A stretch of 64,000 nucleotides of DNA from Janthinobacterium sp. 17J80-10 (GTDB lineage: Bacteria; Pseudomonadota; Gammaproteobacteria; Burkholderiales; Burkholderiaceae_D). The position numbers and the translations under genes were made by a program. Location of the stretch: NCBI RefSeq assembly GCF_004114795.1, contig NZ_CP035311.1:2232001-2296000 (forward strand). The letters run 5' to 3'. This document shows positions 16,272-24,808 of the stretch, piece by piece. The notes under the pieces were generated by a model. That model was given only the letters and a program-made list of their open reading frames with translations, made no database searches and had not been told where the DNA came from. The stretch's first letter is position 1. Each line of letters opens with the position of its first letter.

Positions 16272-17276
16272 ATGGACATTGACCTCGCCATGGTCTGGGC
16301 ATTCATTATTGTGTTTGCCGTCTTTGTCTACGTGATCATGGATGGATTCGACCTCGGGATTGGCATTCTCTTCCCGTTCTTCAAGGTGGGGCATGACCGC
16401 GATACCGCGATGAACAGTATCGCGCCGGTCTGGGACGGCAACGAGACCTGGCTGGTTCTGGGCGGCGGCGGCTTGCTTGCCGCCTTTCCGCTCGCCTATG
16501 GCGTCATCTTCTCCGGCCTGTATGCGCCCATCATCGCGATGCTTCTGGCGCTGGTTTTCCGGGGCGTCGCCTTTGAGTTTCGCTGGCGTGATCCCGCGCA
16601 CCGGGCGGCATGGGACCTGGCGTTTACCGGAGGATCCTTTATTGCGGCGCTGTCGCAAGGCGTTGTGCTGGGCGCGCTGCTGCAGGGAATCAAGGTAAGC
16701 AACCGTACTTATGCAGGTGGCTGGTGGGACTGGCTGACACTGTTTTCAATTCTTACCGGAGTCGGGGTCGTCATTGCCTATGCATTGCTGGGCGCGACCT
16801 GGCTCATTCTCAAGACCGAGGGCGGTATGCAACGCCAATGCGTGCGCCTGGCCTGGCGGCTGGGCGCGGCGACGCTTGCCGCCATCATCATTGTCAGCAT
16901 TGCCACGCCGTTTCTTGCGGGCGCCTATTACGAGCGCTGGTTCTCCTATCCGAACATTCTCTTCGCCGGGTTCGTGCCGCTTCTGGTTGGCGTCGCCAGC
17001 CTGGCATTCGTACGCAGCATGAGGGCAGGGCGCGAACTGGCGCCTTTTTTGCTCGCGCTGTTTATTTTCCTGCTGTGCTTCGTCGGACTGGCAATCAGCA
17101 TCTACCCCTTTGTCGTCCCGGGTGCCGTGACCATCTGGGAAGCCGCAACCCATCGCAGCAGCCAACTCTTCATGCTGGTTGGTACGGTCATCATCATGCC
17201 GCTGATCCTGATCTACACCGGCTGGTCTTACTGGGTCTTTCGCGGCAAGGTGCGTGCCGAAGGCTACCACGCATGA
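16272..17276 (+). CDS. cydB: Cytochrome bd-type ubiquinol oxidase subunit II
   Basis: The protein has 334 residues and about eight membrane segments. It begins MDIDLAMVWAFIIVFAVFVYVIMDGFDLGIGILFPF, the standard CydB/CioB N-terminus, with VWDGNETWLVLGGGGLLAAFP shortly after and a conserved AVTIWEAATHRSSQLFMLVG near the end. It has a clear AGGAGG site seven bases before ATG. It partners CydA in the inner membrane. Its stop codon overlaps the start of the small DUF2474 gene (ATGA), so the small subunit is translationally coupled. Confidence 0.95.
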   Translation: MDIDLAMVWAFIIVFAVFVYVIMDGFDLGIGILFPFFKVGHDRDTAMNSIAPVWDGNETWLVLGGGGLLAAFPLAYGVIFSGLYAPIIAMLLALVFRGVAFEFRWRDPAHRAAWDLAFTGGSFIAALSQGVVLGALLQGIKVSNRTYAGGWWDWLTLFSILTGVGVVIAYALLGATWLILKTEGGMQRQCVRLAWRLGAATLAAIIIVSIATPFLAGAYYERWFSYPNILFAGFVPLLVGVASLAFVRSMRAGRELAPFLLALFIFLLCFVGLAISIYPFVVPGAVTIWEAATHRSSQLFMLVGTVIIMPLILIYTGWSYWVFRGKVRAEGYHA

Positions 17277-17434
17277 AATGGCGAAGGATCCTGTCGCCAC
17301 GGCGCGAGGATATGCAGTCACGCCATCCATCGCCGCTTTACGTGCGCCTGCTGTGGATGGCCGCGATCTGGGCCGGCAGCGTCATCGCGCTGCTTGCCGT
17401 GGCAGGCCTATTGCGCCTGGTGATGCGGCAGTGA
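17273..17434 (+). CDS. Small DUF2474/CydX-like oxidase-associated membrane protein
   Basis: The protein has 53 residues and overlaps the cydB stop by ATGA. It has one membrane segment (RLLWMAAIWAGSVIALLAVAGLLRLVM) preceded by a basic, Pro/Ser-containing leader. The pattern PLYVRLLWMxxIWxxSVxAL matches the DUF2474 small proteins that end cydAB operons in proteobacteria and probably stabilise the oxidase, as CydX does in Escherichia coli. Met14 (17312) could be an alternative start giving 40 residues. Nothing but the operon position and the single helix supports the role, but both are typical. Confidence 0.8.
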   Translation: MKWRRILSPRREDMQSRHPSPLYVRLLWMAAIWAGSVIALLAVAGLLRLVMRQ

Positions 17435-17600
17435 TGTCGCCTGCGCCTGGGCTTGAAAAGCAGGCGGCAATTCGCGCCCAACGGGTATTCGCCCTGAAGT
17501 AGAATTGCGACATGCATCTTCTCACAGCCAAATTGCCGTTGCAGCGTATCGACAAGGCATGCCCCAGGCGTTTGCCCATCCTCAGGGCATCAGCACGGGC

Positions 17601-18812
17601 ATGACATCGATCAGAAAATCGCCTCCGCCAGTCTGGGTCATGCTTGCCACCGGCTTGCTGGTGGTCGTGGTGGCACTGGTATTCGCCCGCCTGGCTTACG
17701 GGCTGATCCTGCCGTTCATGCGCGAGAGCCTGGGGCTCAATTATCAGCAAGCCGGCAATCTCGGAACTGCTGCCGCATTAGGCTACCTTTGCCTGATCAT
17801 GGCGTCGGGTGTTTTTGCCGCACGATGGGGCGGTCAGATCACCATCGTGATCGGCGTGCTTTTGACGGCCATCGGGTTTTGCGGATTAAGCCTCAGTTCG
17901 CATTATCTATTGCTGGTCGTATGGATGACCCTGCTGGGCTTCGGTACCGCGTTTTCCTATACCCCGACGATATCGCTTCTGGTCGGCTGGTTTCCGCAGC
18001 GGCGCGCAGCGGTCATCGGCGCCGTCAACAGCGGCGCAGGGATTGGCATGCTGCTGGTCGGCGCCATGGTCCCCTACCTGCAGGGAGCCTTTGGCGATAG
18101 TAGCTGGCGGCTGGCCTGGGGCATCTTTGCACTGGCTGGCATGCTGACTGCAGCGGCCGTGCTGCTCTTCCTGCCGAATCCGGCCGCGCCGGATGCCGTC
18201 CAGCAGCAACGCACGGGAATCAAGGCCATTTACCGCAACCGCGAAGTCATCCGCATTGGACTTCTGTACGCCATCATTGGCAGCACCTACGTCGTGCAGG
18301 CGATTTTCATGTACAGCTTTGCGCTTGCTGGCGGGCTGAGCCCGGTCGTTGCGGGACGCCTGGCGGCAATGTCCGGCATTCTTTCCATTTTTTCCGGCCC
18401 GCTATGTGGCGCGCTTGCCGACCGTTTCGGCCGTCGCAGGGTGATCCAGTTGCTGGTATTTGCCGACCTTATTGGCACCGGCATTCCACTGCTCTGGCCT
18501 GGCCTGCCTGGCTTTGCCTTGCATTACATCATTATCGGCGCGACGATGTCCGGCCTGTTTACCGTCGTGCTTGCGACCACCACCGAGGCGGTGAGCGCAC
18601 GGGAGGCGTCCATTGCTGTCAGCTACGTGACGATGTTCTATGCGGTTGCCCAGCTGATTTGTCCGGCTGCCGCCGGCCTGGTGATCGAGCGCTCAGGCGG
18701 GTTTTCCAGCGCCTTTACTGGAAGCGTCGTATTGATTGCCGTGGCGTTTATACTGAGCTGGCACATGACACCCGACAGGCTGGGCGGCTCGCAGCCGGCA
18801 AAAATAATGTAG
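17601..18812 (+). CDS. Major facilitator superfamily transporter (YbfB/YjiJ-like)
   Basis: The protein has about 403 residues from MTSIRKSPPP and 12 predicted membrane segments. The motif A equivalent between TM2 and TM3 is weak (GVFAARWGGQ), with a clearer copy in the second half (GALADRFGRRRV). The FARLAYGLILPFMRESLGLNYQQAGNLGT opening and YTPTISLLVGWFPQRRAAVIG resemble the YbfB/YjiJ family of unknown substrate. The frame opens at 17505, but the extra 32 residues are hydrophilic and unlike the family. No operon partner: it is 167 bases after the oxidase genes and converges with the flavoprotein gene. Confidence 0.82.
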   Translation: MTSIRKSPPPVWVMLATGLLVVVVALVFARLAYGLILPFMRESLGLNYQQAGNLGTAAALGYLCLIMASGVFAARWGGQITIVIGVLLTAIGFCGLSLSSHYLLLVVWMTLLGFGTAFSYTPTISLLVGWFPQRRAAVIGAVNSGAGIGMLLVGAMVPYLQGAFGDSSWRLAWGIFALAGMLTAAAVLLFLPNPAAPDAVQQQRTGIKAIYRNREVIRIGLLYAIIGSTYVVQAIFMYSFALAGGLSPVVAGRLAAMSGILSIFSGPLCGALADRFGRRRVIQLLVFADLIGTGIPLLWPGLPGFALHYIIIGATMSGLFTVVLATTTEAVSAREASIAVSYVTMFYAVAQLICPAAAGLVIERSGGFSSAFTGSVVLIAVAFILSWHMTPDRLGGSQPAKIM

Positions 18813-18845
18813 GCGTTGTGCCGGCAAACGCTTCGGCCGCCACGG

Positions 18846-20279
18846 TCATGCATCGGCCACGGGCGTCAACCCGAAAGGGTAGGGGGACTTGCATTCACTC
18901 TGGCGCACGATCTCCTGCAATGCCGTTTGCAGCATTTCTTCGAGTACAGGATGGTAAAAGGGCAATTGCAGCAGGCTTGCCGCAGTTTCCCGTCGCTGGA
19001 TTGCCCATGCCAGCAAATGCGCAAGATGCTCGCCGCCGGCGGCAACCATGGCGCCCCCCAGCAATTGACCGGTGCTGGCGTCTGCGTACAGGCGCAACAG
19101 GCTTTCCGCACCGTCGAGGATCACTGCGCGGCCGTTATCACCGCCATCGGCATTGCCGATAATGATGCTGTCCGCATCCAGTGTGTCCAGCCGGGCGCCG
19201 ACACTGGCTACATCCGGATCGCAGAATGCGATCGCGAGCGGCACCTTGCGCTGGAATCGTACCGGCGTGCCGGATATGCCATGTGCGGCGTTGTAGCCAG
19301 CAATGCTGCCTTCATCGGCGGCCTCATGCATCAGGGGACGGTCGCTATTGGCGTCGCCGGCAATGAAAACCGGCAGATCGCCTATTTGCATGGTCTCAGG
19401 ATCGAATGCCGGGATGCCTTGCTCATCCAGCGCAAAACCAGCCGCGGCCAGGTTGAGTCCATCGACGTTCGGCCGTCGCCCGAGAGCCGCCAGCAACATC
19501 TCGACCTTGGCTTCCCTGTCGCCAGCACGCAGCATTACGCCATTTCCATGCGGCTCCACGCTCGTCTTTTCGCCCAGCCAAAGTGGCAACTCCTTGCCGA
19601 ATCGCTCAAACGCCCGCTCGGCGATCACGGGATCGATGATGCCGCCAACCGTTGAGGCGAGGTCCGCGCCGACCACCCTGACCCCAAGGCGGGCAAGTGC
19701 CAATCCCATTTCCAGGCCGATAGCGCCGAGCCCGAGAATGCCGATGGAGGCGGGCAGAATGTCGAGCTCATACAGCGCATCGGTACTGATGGTGCGTGAT
19801 CTGACCGGCTCCAGCCAGTCCGGCATTACTGGACGCGAACCGCTGGCGATGACGACCGATCTCGCCCTGACCAGGGTGGCCCCGCCGGGACACGCCACCT
19901 CCAGCAGCGTTGGTTCCAGAAAGCGCGCGCGACCGTCCAGCAGCTTTTCACCGGCGGTGCTGCGTGCCTTGTCGGCGGCGCTGGCAGTAAATCGGTCGCG
20001 ATGCCTGCGCAATGCCTCCCAGGTCAGGCGCAAATCGATACGCAGTTGCTCCATGCCGGATACGCCGATGGCGGCGAAGTCCTTGCGTGCAGCCCATTGG
20101 GCGCCCGCATGCAAGGCGACCTTGGATGGCATGCAACCGACACGCGCACAGGTTGTGCCCAGCGGGCCGCAATCGATCAGAACGAAATCCTGGTGAGCGC
20201 GGCGTACCTCGCGCAGGGCGTAAAGGCCGGCGCTGCCCGCGCCAATGATGGCAACGTCGGTTTGCAATTCTTTAGCCAT
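18846..20279 (-). CDS. Dihydrolipoamide dehydrogenase-like flavoprotein disulfide oxidoreductase
   Basis: The protein has about 477 residues from MAKELQTDVAIIGAG. FAD-binding IIGAGSAGLYALREVR lies at the N-terminus, the redox-active pair C-x4-C is in GTTCARVGCMPSK, an NAD site ILGLGAIGLEMGLALARLG sits mid-protein, and the C-terminal dimer interface has the conserved catalytic His-Pro (YHPVLEE). All class I disulfide reductase elements are present. It is not beside 2-oxoacid dehydrogenase genes, so it may be a stand-alone dihydrolipoamide dehydrogenase-type enzyme of unknown partner rather than the pyruvate dehydrogenase E3. GGAAG precedes the start. The frame extends to 20309 without better support. 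Confidence 0.85.
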   Translation of the reverse strand: MAKELQTDVAIIGAGSAGLYALREVRRAHQDFVLIDCGPLGTTCARVGCMPSKVALHAGAQWAARKDFAAIGVSGMEQLRIDLRLTWEALRRHRDRFTASAADKARSTAGEKLLDGRARFLEPTLLEVACPGGATLVRARSVVIASGSRPVMPDWLEPVRSRTISTDALYELDILPASIGILGLGAIGLEMGLALARLGVRVVGADLASTVGGIIDPVIAERAFERFGKELPLWLGEKTSVEPHGNGVMLRAGDREAKVEMLLAALGRRPNVDGLNLAAAGFALDEQGIPAFDPETMQIGDLPVFIAGDANSDRPLMHEAADEGSIAGYNAAHGISGTPVRFQRKVPLAIAFCDPDVASVGARLDTLDADSIIIGNADGGDNGRAVILDGAESLLRLYADASTGQLLGGAMVAAGGEHLAHLLAWAIQRRETAASLLQLPFYHPVLEEMLQTALQEIVRQSECKSPYPFGLTPVADA

Positions 20280-20580
20280 AGCATCTTCCGATCTGTCGGT
20301 TACGTCCACTGGTGAATGCAGTCAGCCAGATAGCGTAGCGCGTTCGGTAAGACCCCACCCGAACAGTCCCGCCAGATCTTGATCCATTTCACACATTATG
20401 ACCATGCGCGGGAAAATGCCCGGCAAGACCTGGACAGTGGCGCCGGCACTCCCAACCCGCCTGGAAACCGGGATCCTGGCGTAGCGGCGCGCCCGCCAAA
20501 GCCAAATACCCGCGTAATGAAGCACCATTCTCCTATACAATAAGTGACTCTTTTAGCATTGAACTTTAACCAGCCGCATC
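20280..20580. other. Divergent intergenic region between the flavoprotein and degenerate kinase genes
   Basis: 301 bases. A TACAAT -10-like hexamer (20536-20541) lies 40 bases before the kinase start, but no matching -35 is visible. A 72-codon leftward open frame (20322-20540) looks fortuitous. No other feature was seen. Confidence 0.45.
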
Positions 20581-21744
20581 ATGCGTCATCCGAAAAGCGC
20601 TGCAGATTTTTTGCAAAATCAATGCCTGGCGCTTGGCGCCTTTATCAGGGAAAACGCTGATGCCATTATCTTGCGATGGGCCGTAGAGTCATTCGCCGAA
20701 CCAACTCAAGCCAGCCGGTCAATCCAGGAACGTTTGCATGCCGAAGTGAAGGCTTTACTGGATGCGGTAGCCGGATACCTGCCGGGTAGCGAGATGCGGC
20801 AGGACCAATTCGCACTCGGGGCAGTTTCCCTGAACATTTCCGCGGAGCGCTGTGCGGTCAGTCATTTGACCAATGGCCTGACGGAAGCCCAGCTGGTTCT
20901 GACGTTTCAGTCATTGCGAAAAGTCGTGCTGCAGCTTTGGATGGAAAGTCCTGGCGTCAGCGATTTGCACATGCTCGAAGCGATAATGCGTGCGAATCAA
21001 GCCTTCGACAATGCATTGTCTGCCGCCGTGGACCATTACAGCCATATCAAGGACCGGTGTCACGGGCTCTTCCTGAAGACGCTGGCGCATGACTTTCGCA
21101 ATCATCTTGGCGGACTTGAGCTTGCGGCACGAATAATGCAGCAAAACACAAGCCATCCCGCCGGCGGACTTCACAAGATCGCATCCAGCATGAGCCGGTC
21201 TGTCGACAATGTGATGAGAGTCGCGGCCGACATCCATGATGTCGGTAATGTGCGCGAAGGGCAGGGAATATCGGTCAAGCCGGTCAAACTCGACGGGGCC
21301 GCATTGTGCCGGAAGCTGGTGGAGGAATTCCTGGCGCGCAATCCGGATCAGACGATAGTCCTGGAAGCCTCCGGCCCGCTGACCGGCGCCTTTGATGAGC
21401 CAAGATTAACACAAGCGTTTTCCAATCTGATCGCCTATGCCGTGCGTTACTCAGCCAAGGGAAATCCGGTGACGGTCAGGCTGCAGGCCGAGCCCGGATC
21501 GCTGGTGTTTTCGGTGCGCTATCTTTCCGAACGCCCGATAGCGGGCGAAACCGAAGCGATGTTTGCCCCAATGCGCCGGTATGCTGCTCACGTGCTGACG
21601 AAAAAAGGGCCGATATCCGAGCTCGGCATGCACTTGTATCTGGCGCGTGAAATCATCAATGCACACGAAGGCGAACTGAATGCAATCGCCGATCAGGGCG
21701 GGATCAGGTTTGAAGCGCGCCTGCCGCACGGCGCGAACCCATGA
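20581..21744 (+). CDS. Histidine-kinase-like protein with degenerate ATPase domain
   Basis: The soluble protein has 387 residues. The N-terminal 150 residues are helical and resemble the RsbR/sensor helical bundles of stand-alone kinases. The phospho-acceptor helix is LAHDFRNHLGGLELAARIM, with His in HDFRNHL. The ATPase domain keeps the N-box start (AFSNLIAYAVRYS), but the second conserved Asn is Tyr. No DxGxG box is visible where RYLSERPI stands, and the GLGL box reads ELGMHLYLAREI. It may not bind ATP normally and could act as a phosphotransfer or scaffold protein. It converges with the hybrid kinase gene, with only two bases between stop codons. Confidence 0.75.
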   Translation: MRHPKSAADFLQNQCLALGAFIRENADAIILRWAVESFAEPTQASRSIQERLHAEVKALLDAVAGYLPGSEMRQDQFALGAVSLNISAERCAVSHLTNGLTEAQLVLTFQSLRKVVLQLWMESPGVSDLHMLEAIMRANQAFDNALSAAVDHYSHIKDRCHGLFLKTLAHDFRNHLGGLELAARIMQQNTSHPAGGLHKIASSMSRSVDNVMRVAADIHDVGNVREGQGISVKPVKLDGAALCRKLVEEFLARNPDQTIVLEASGPLTGAFDEPRLTQAFSNLIAYAVRYSAKGNPVTVRLQAEPGSLVFSVRYLSERPIAGETEAMFAPMRRYAAHVLTKKGPISELGMHLYLAREIINAHEGELNAIADQGGIRFEARLPHGANP

Positions 21745-21746
21745 AT

Positions 21747-24155
21747 TCAAACCTTCATGTCGTTTGCAACGATCTTTGCCAGGACTTTTTGCAATAGCTC
21801 CAGGTCATAGGGCTTTGGGAGCGATGCAAACTGGTGCTTGAATTCGTCTTCTCCAATGGCGCCAATGCCCGAGGAGAAGATTATTTTCAAATCGCCATCT
21901 TCCTCAACGAGCTGCTTTGCAAGCTCGATGCCGGAGATGCCGGGCAGGTGTATGTCGGTCAACAGGACATCATACTTTTGGGCAGAAAATGCCTGAATCG
22001 CCGCATCCGAATCGCCGACGCCGTGCGGCCTGTGGCCCAAGGCCATCAACACCTCGCACAAGATCGTGCGCACTTCCGCATTGTCTTCCACGGTCAGGAT
22101 ACGCAGGGGAGAAGCGGCTTTTTCCAAGGAGATTGCATCCTCCTGCAAGATTGTTGGCATCGGCGCGATGACTTGCAGCCTGTTTGCGAGCATGTGACGG
22201 ATCTTGCGCGCAAGATCTTCCCTGCGATAGGGCTTGCTGATCAGGTCCACGCCCGGATCGAGACGACCGCCGTGGACGATGGCATTCTGCGTGTAGCCAG
22301 ACGTAAACAGAACTTCAATATCGGGGAACAGCTGTTTTGCCATGCGCGCCAGTTCCGGACTGCGTAGAGGCCCCGGCATGACAACGTCAGTGAAAAGCAA
22401 ATCGATGGCCAGGCCGCTTTGGAGTATGGTCAGCGCACTCTGGCCATCTGCGGCCTTGAGCACGTTATAGCCCAGGCCGGATAACATGTCGACGGCAGTC
22501 GCCTGTACGATGGGGTCGTCCTCCACCACGAGGATGGTTTCAGCGCCGCCAACAACCGGGCCTGAGCGTACATCAGGCATTTCCACTTCAGCCTGATGCG
22601 AGCGCGGCAGATAAATCTTGATCGTCGTGCCATTGCCAAGTTCGCTATAGATCCGGATATGGCCATTACTCTGCTTGATGAAGCCATATGCCATGCTCAG
22701 GCCAAGGCCAGTACCTTCGCCTTCGCGCTTGGTCGAATAGAATGGTTCGAATGCACGTGCCATCACCTCCGGTGACATGCCGCCCCCCGTGTCGGAAACC
22801 GCAAGCATCACATACTGGCCGGGAGATACATCCGGTTCGTTCAAGACATAATGCTCGTCCAGAATTGCGTTGCCCAGTTCCAGGGTAAGCTTGCCGTCTT
22901 CTTTCATGGCGTCGCGGGCATTGATTGCGAGATTAAGAATGACGTTTTCAAGCTGGTTCGGGTCGACCAGCGTGTTCCACAATCCGCCGGCGACCACTGT
23001 TTCGATATGAATCGAATCGCCCAGGGCGCGCCGCAGCAATTCATCCATGTTACGCAGGACGCGCCCGAGATTGGTAGAGACTGGCTGCAATGGCTGGCGG
23101 CGTGCAAATGACAGTAATTGCGACGCCAGCTTTGCCCCGCGATCGGCGGCAAATGCAGCGCCTTTCAGGCGCCGTTGCGTTTCAGGGTTTACCGCAGGAT
23201 GCATTTGCAGCAGCTGCAAATTACCGGAGATAACTTGCAGTACATTATTGAAGTCATGCGCCACGCCGCCGGTAAGCTGGCCGATCGCCTCCAGTTTTTG
23301 CGACTGGCGCAGCTGTTCATGCGCGCGCTCCAGGTCAGCAGTGCGGGCAAGAATTCTCGCCTCCAGCGTGCCATTGAGTTGCCTGAGCGCGTCTTCTGCG
23401 CCAATACGTTCTTGCATCTCACGCTGCAACGATGCGTTGGAAGTCTCAAGCGCCCGGGTGCGCTCCCCGACCTCGGCAAGCATGATATTGAATGCGTCGA
23501 CCAGTACGCCGGTTTCATCTTCGGTCGTTTTCGCAACGCGCATGGAAAAATCGCGCTTGCCGATTGTCTGGTTCACCGCTTCGGTCAATGCACGGATTGG
23601 CCTGGTGACAGCAGACTGCAGCCAGTATGAAACCAGGGCGGCAAACAAAAGGCTGAGGCCCATGATCAGGCCGAGGATGGAAAGGTAACTTCTGATGCGC
23701 TCGGCGACCGGGTACTGGGAATGCAGAAATACCGTGCCCAGGTGTTCGCCATCTTTTTCGATGGGCTGGAAAAGCGTGATGCTGTCGCTGTTGACGATAT
23801 AGCCCCCGGAAGCAGGCTGCTGCGGGAAACTGAACGCCGCAATGCCATCAGGCTTATAGGTCGCAAACAGCGTGCCGTCGTGCGAATAGATCGCTGCTGC
23901 AGTGATCATCGGCCGGACTTTGAGCTGGTCCAGGTTTTCCTTGGCAACTTTAATATCGTTGAATTCGAGCGCAGGTGCATTGACTCGCGCAAGGATATTC
24001 GCTTGCGACTGCAAATTGTTCGTCCAGGACTTTTGAAAGGTATGGATGTCATAAGCCAGCATGCCAGTGCCAGCCAGTAGCAAGGCCAAAAAAGTCGTTG
24101 CCATGACCGCAAACATGAACTTTTTTGCAATCTTGCGCTTGATAGCGTGAATCAT
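21747..24155 (-). CDS. CHASE8-like hybrid sensor histidine kinase with two receiver domains
   Basis: The protein has 802 residues. Order: TM1 (about 12-35), a periplasmic sensor of about 120 residues with the CHASE8 pattern (QANILARVNAPALEFND, later AAIYSHDGTLFATY), TM2 (about 158-180), HAMP, coiled coil, HisKA with His300 (GGVAHDFNNVLQV), HATPase, then receiver 1 (EDDPIVQ, FTDVVMP) and receiver 2 (EDNAEVR, LTDIHLPG). CHASE8 is the sensor of the cyclase YfiN, which YfiR inhibits; here it is joined to a kinase. The start overlaps the stop of the YfiR-like gene, so the two are coupled. Output would go through the receivers to an unlinked partner; none is encoded nearby. Confidence 0.9.
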   Translation of the reverse strand: MIHAIKRKIAKKFMFAVMATTFLALLLAGTGMLAYDIHTFQKSWTNNLQSQANILARVNAPALEFNDIKVAKENLDQLKVRPMITAAAIYSHDGTLFATYKPDGIAAFSFPQQPASGGYIVNSDSITLFQPIEKDGEHLGTVFLHSQYPVAERIRSYLSILGLIMGLSLLFAALVSYWLQSAVTRPIRALTEAVNQTIGKRDFSMRVAKTTEDETGVLVDAFNIMLAEVGERTRALETSNASLQREMQERIGAEDALRQLNGTLEARILARTADLERAHEQLRQSQKLEAIGQLTGGVAHDFNNVLQVISGNLQLLQMHPAVNPETQRRLKGAAFAADRGAKLASQLLSFARRQPLQPVSTNLGRVLRNMDELLRRALGDSIHIETVVAGGLWNTLVDPNQLENVILNLAINARDAMKEDGKLTLELGNAILDEHYVLNEPDVSPGQYVMLAVSDTGGGMSPEVMARAFEPFYSTKREGEGTGLGLSMAYGFIKQSNGHIRIYSELGNGTTIKIYLPRSHQAEVEMPDVRSGPVVGGAETILVVEDDPIVQATAVDMLSGLGYNVLKAADGQSALTILQSGLAIDLLFTDVVMPGPLRSPELARMAKQLFPDIEVLFTSGYTQNAIVHGGRLDPGVDLISKPYRREDLARKIRHMLANRLQVIAPMPTILQEDAISLEKAASPLRILTVEDNAEVRTILCEVLMALGHRPHGVGDSDAAIQAFSAQKYDVLLTDIHLPGISGIELAKQLVEEDGDLKIIFSSGIGAIGEDEFKHQFASLPKPYDLELLQKVLAKIVANDMKV

Positions 24156-24781
24156 TACTGCGGTCCTTTTATGACTGAATGCGCGACGCCCAGCATCCTC
24201 GAACTCAATTTCAGTCCGGATTGTTCTGCCGGTGTGAGCGCGACTTCAAATCGCACCCGCTCGTCAACGATCCGGAAATTAATCATGCTTCCTTGCGCGA
24301 GAGCATCGTCGGCATCGCTCACCAGGAGCACCGGTTGCTGCTGCAAGGATTTGAACGATTGCACCATGCGGCCACGTTCAGCGGCGCCGACAAACAGGAT
24401 ATGCAATCCATTCAGCGAGTCGTTCGCCTGCAGGCGCCTGACAATAACCGGACGGCTGCCGATCGTCCGGCCTGCCGACAGCAACGTCAGTTCTTCCGCA
24501 ATGCCATCCGCACGAAGGACGCCAACGATATAAGGGGAATCCGGCCTGGAAAAGGCCGTGGCAGGCCAATCCACGTAGCCGATGAATCGGAACAGAAATG
24601 CCGCCTTGATCCGCTCTTCGCTGAGCCCGGAAGGATTGCCCAGGACCGAGGTCTGGGCAAGGCAGGCAGGCGCCATGGCACTCGACAAGAAAGCCAGTGC
24701 CAAAACGTGCAACAGCAGGCTGCCCTTCAAGAGCAGCCGCAATCGGACGTAAAGCTTTAACAGGTAGCCGGAATTTATCAT
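24155..24781 (-). CDS. YfiR-family (DUF4154) periplasmic regulator
   Basis: The protein has 208 residues: a long signal peptide (hydrophobic LLLHVLALAFLSSAMAPACLA, cleavage near residue 43) followed by the DUF4154 core. The typical opening RIKAAFLFRFIGYVDWP is present, then GVLRADGIAEEL, LHILFVGAAERGRM, LLVSDADDALAQGSMINFRIVDERVRFEV and the end segment SGLKLSSRMLGVA. In Pseudomonas, YfiR holds the CHASE8 domain of YfiN inactive in the periplasm and responds to redox through disulfides. The mature part here contains no cysteine, so that redox switch cannot operate. It lies between the TonB receptor gene (27 bases) and the hybrid kinase gene (overlap). Confidence 0.9.
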   Translation of the reverse strand: MINSGYLLKLYVRLRLLLKGSLLLHVLALAFLSSAMAPACLAQTSVLGNPSGLSEERIKAAFLFRFIGYVDWPATAFSRPDSPYIVGVLRADGIAEELTLLSAGRTIGSRPVIVRRLQANDSLNGLHILFVGAAERGRMVQSFKSLQQQPVLLVSDADDALAQGSMINFRIVDERVRFEVALTPAEQSGLKLSSRMLGVAHSVIKGPQ

Positions 24782-24808
24782 CGATTGAACTTGTCGCTGC
24801 CGGTCGCC

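Noticed and set aside
20322-20540. 72-codon leftward frame between the flavoprotein and kinase genes
   Set aside because: No ribosome site, no recognisable pattern, Arg/Trp-rich composition typical of chance frames.
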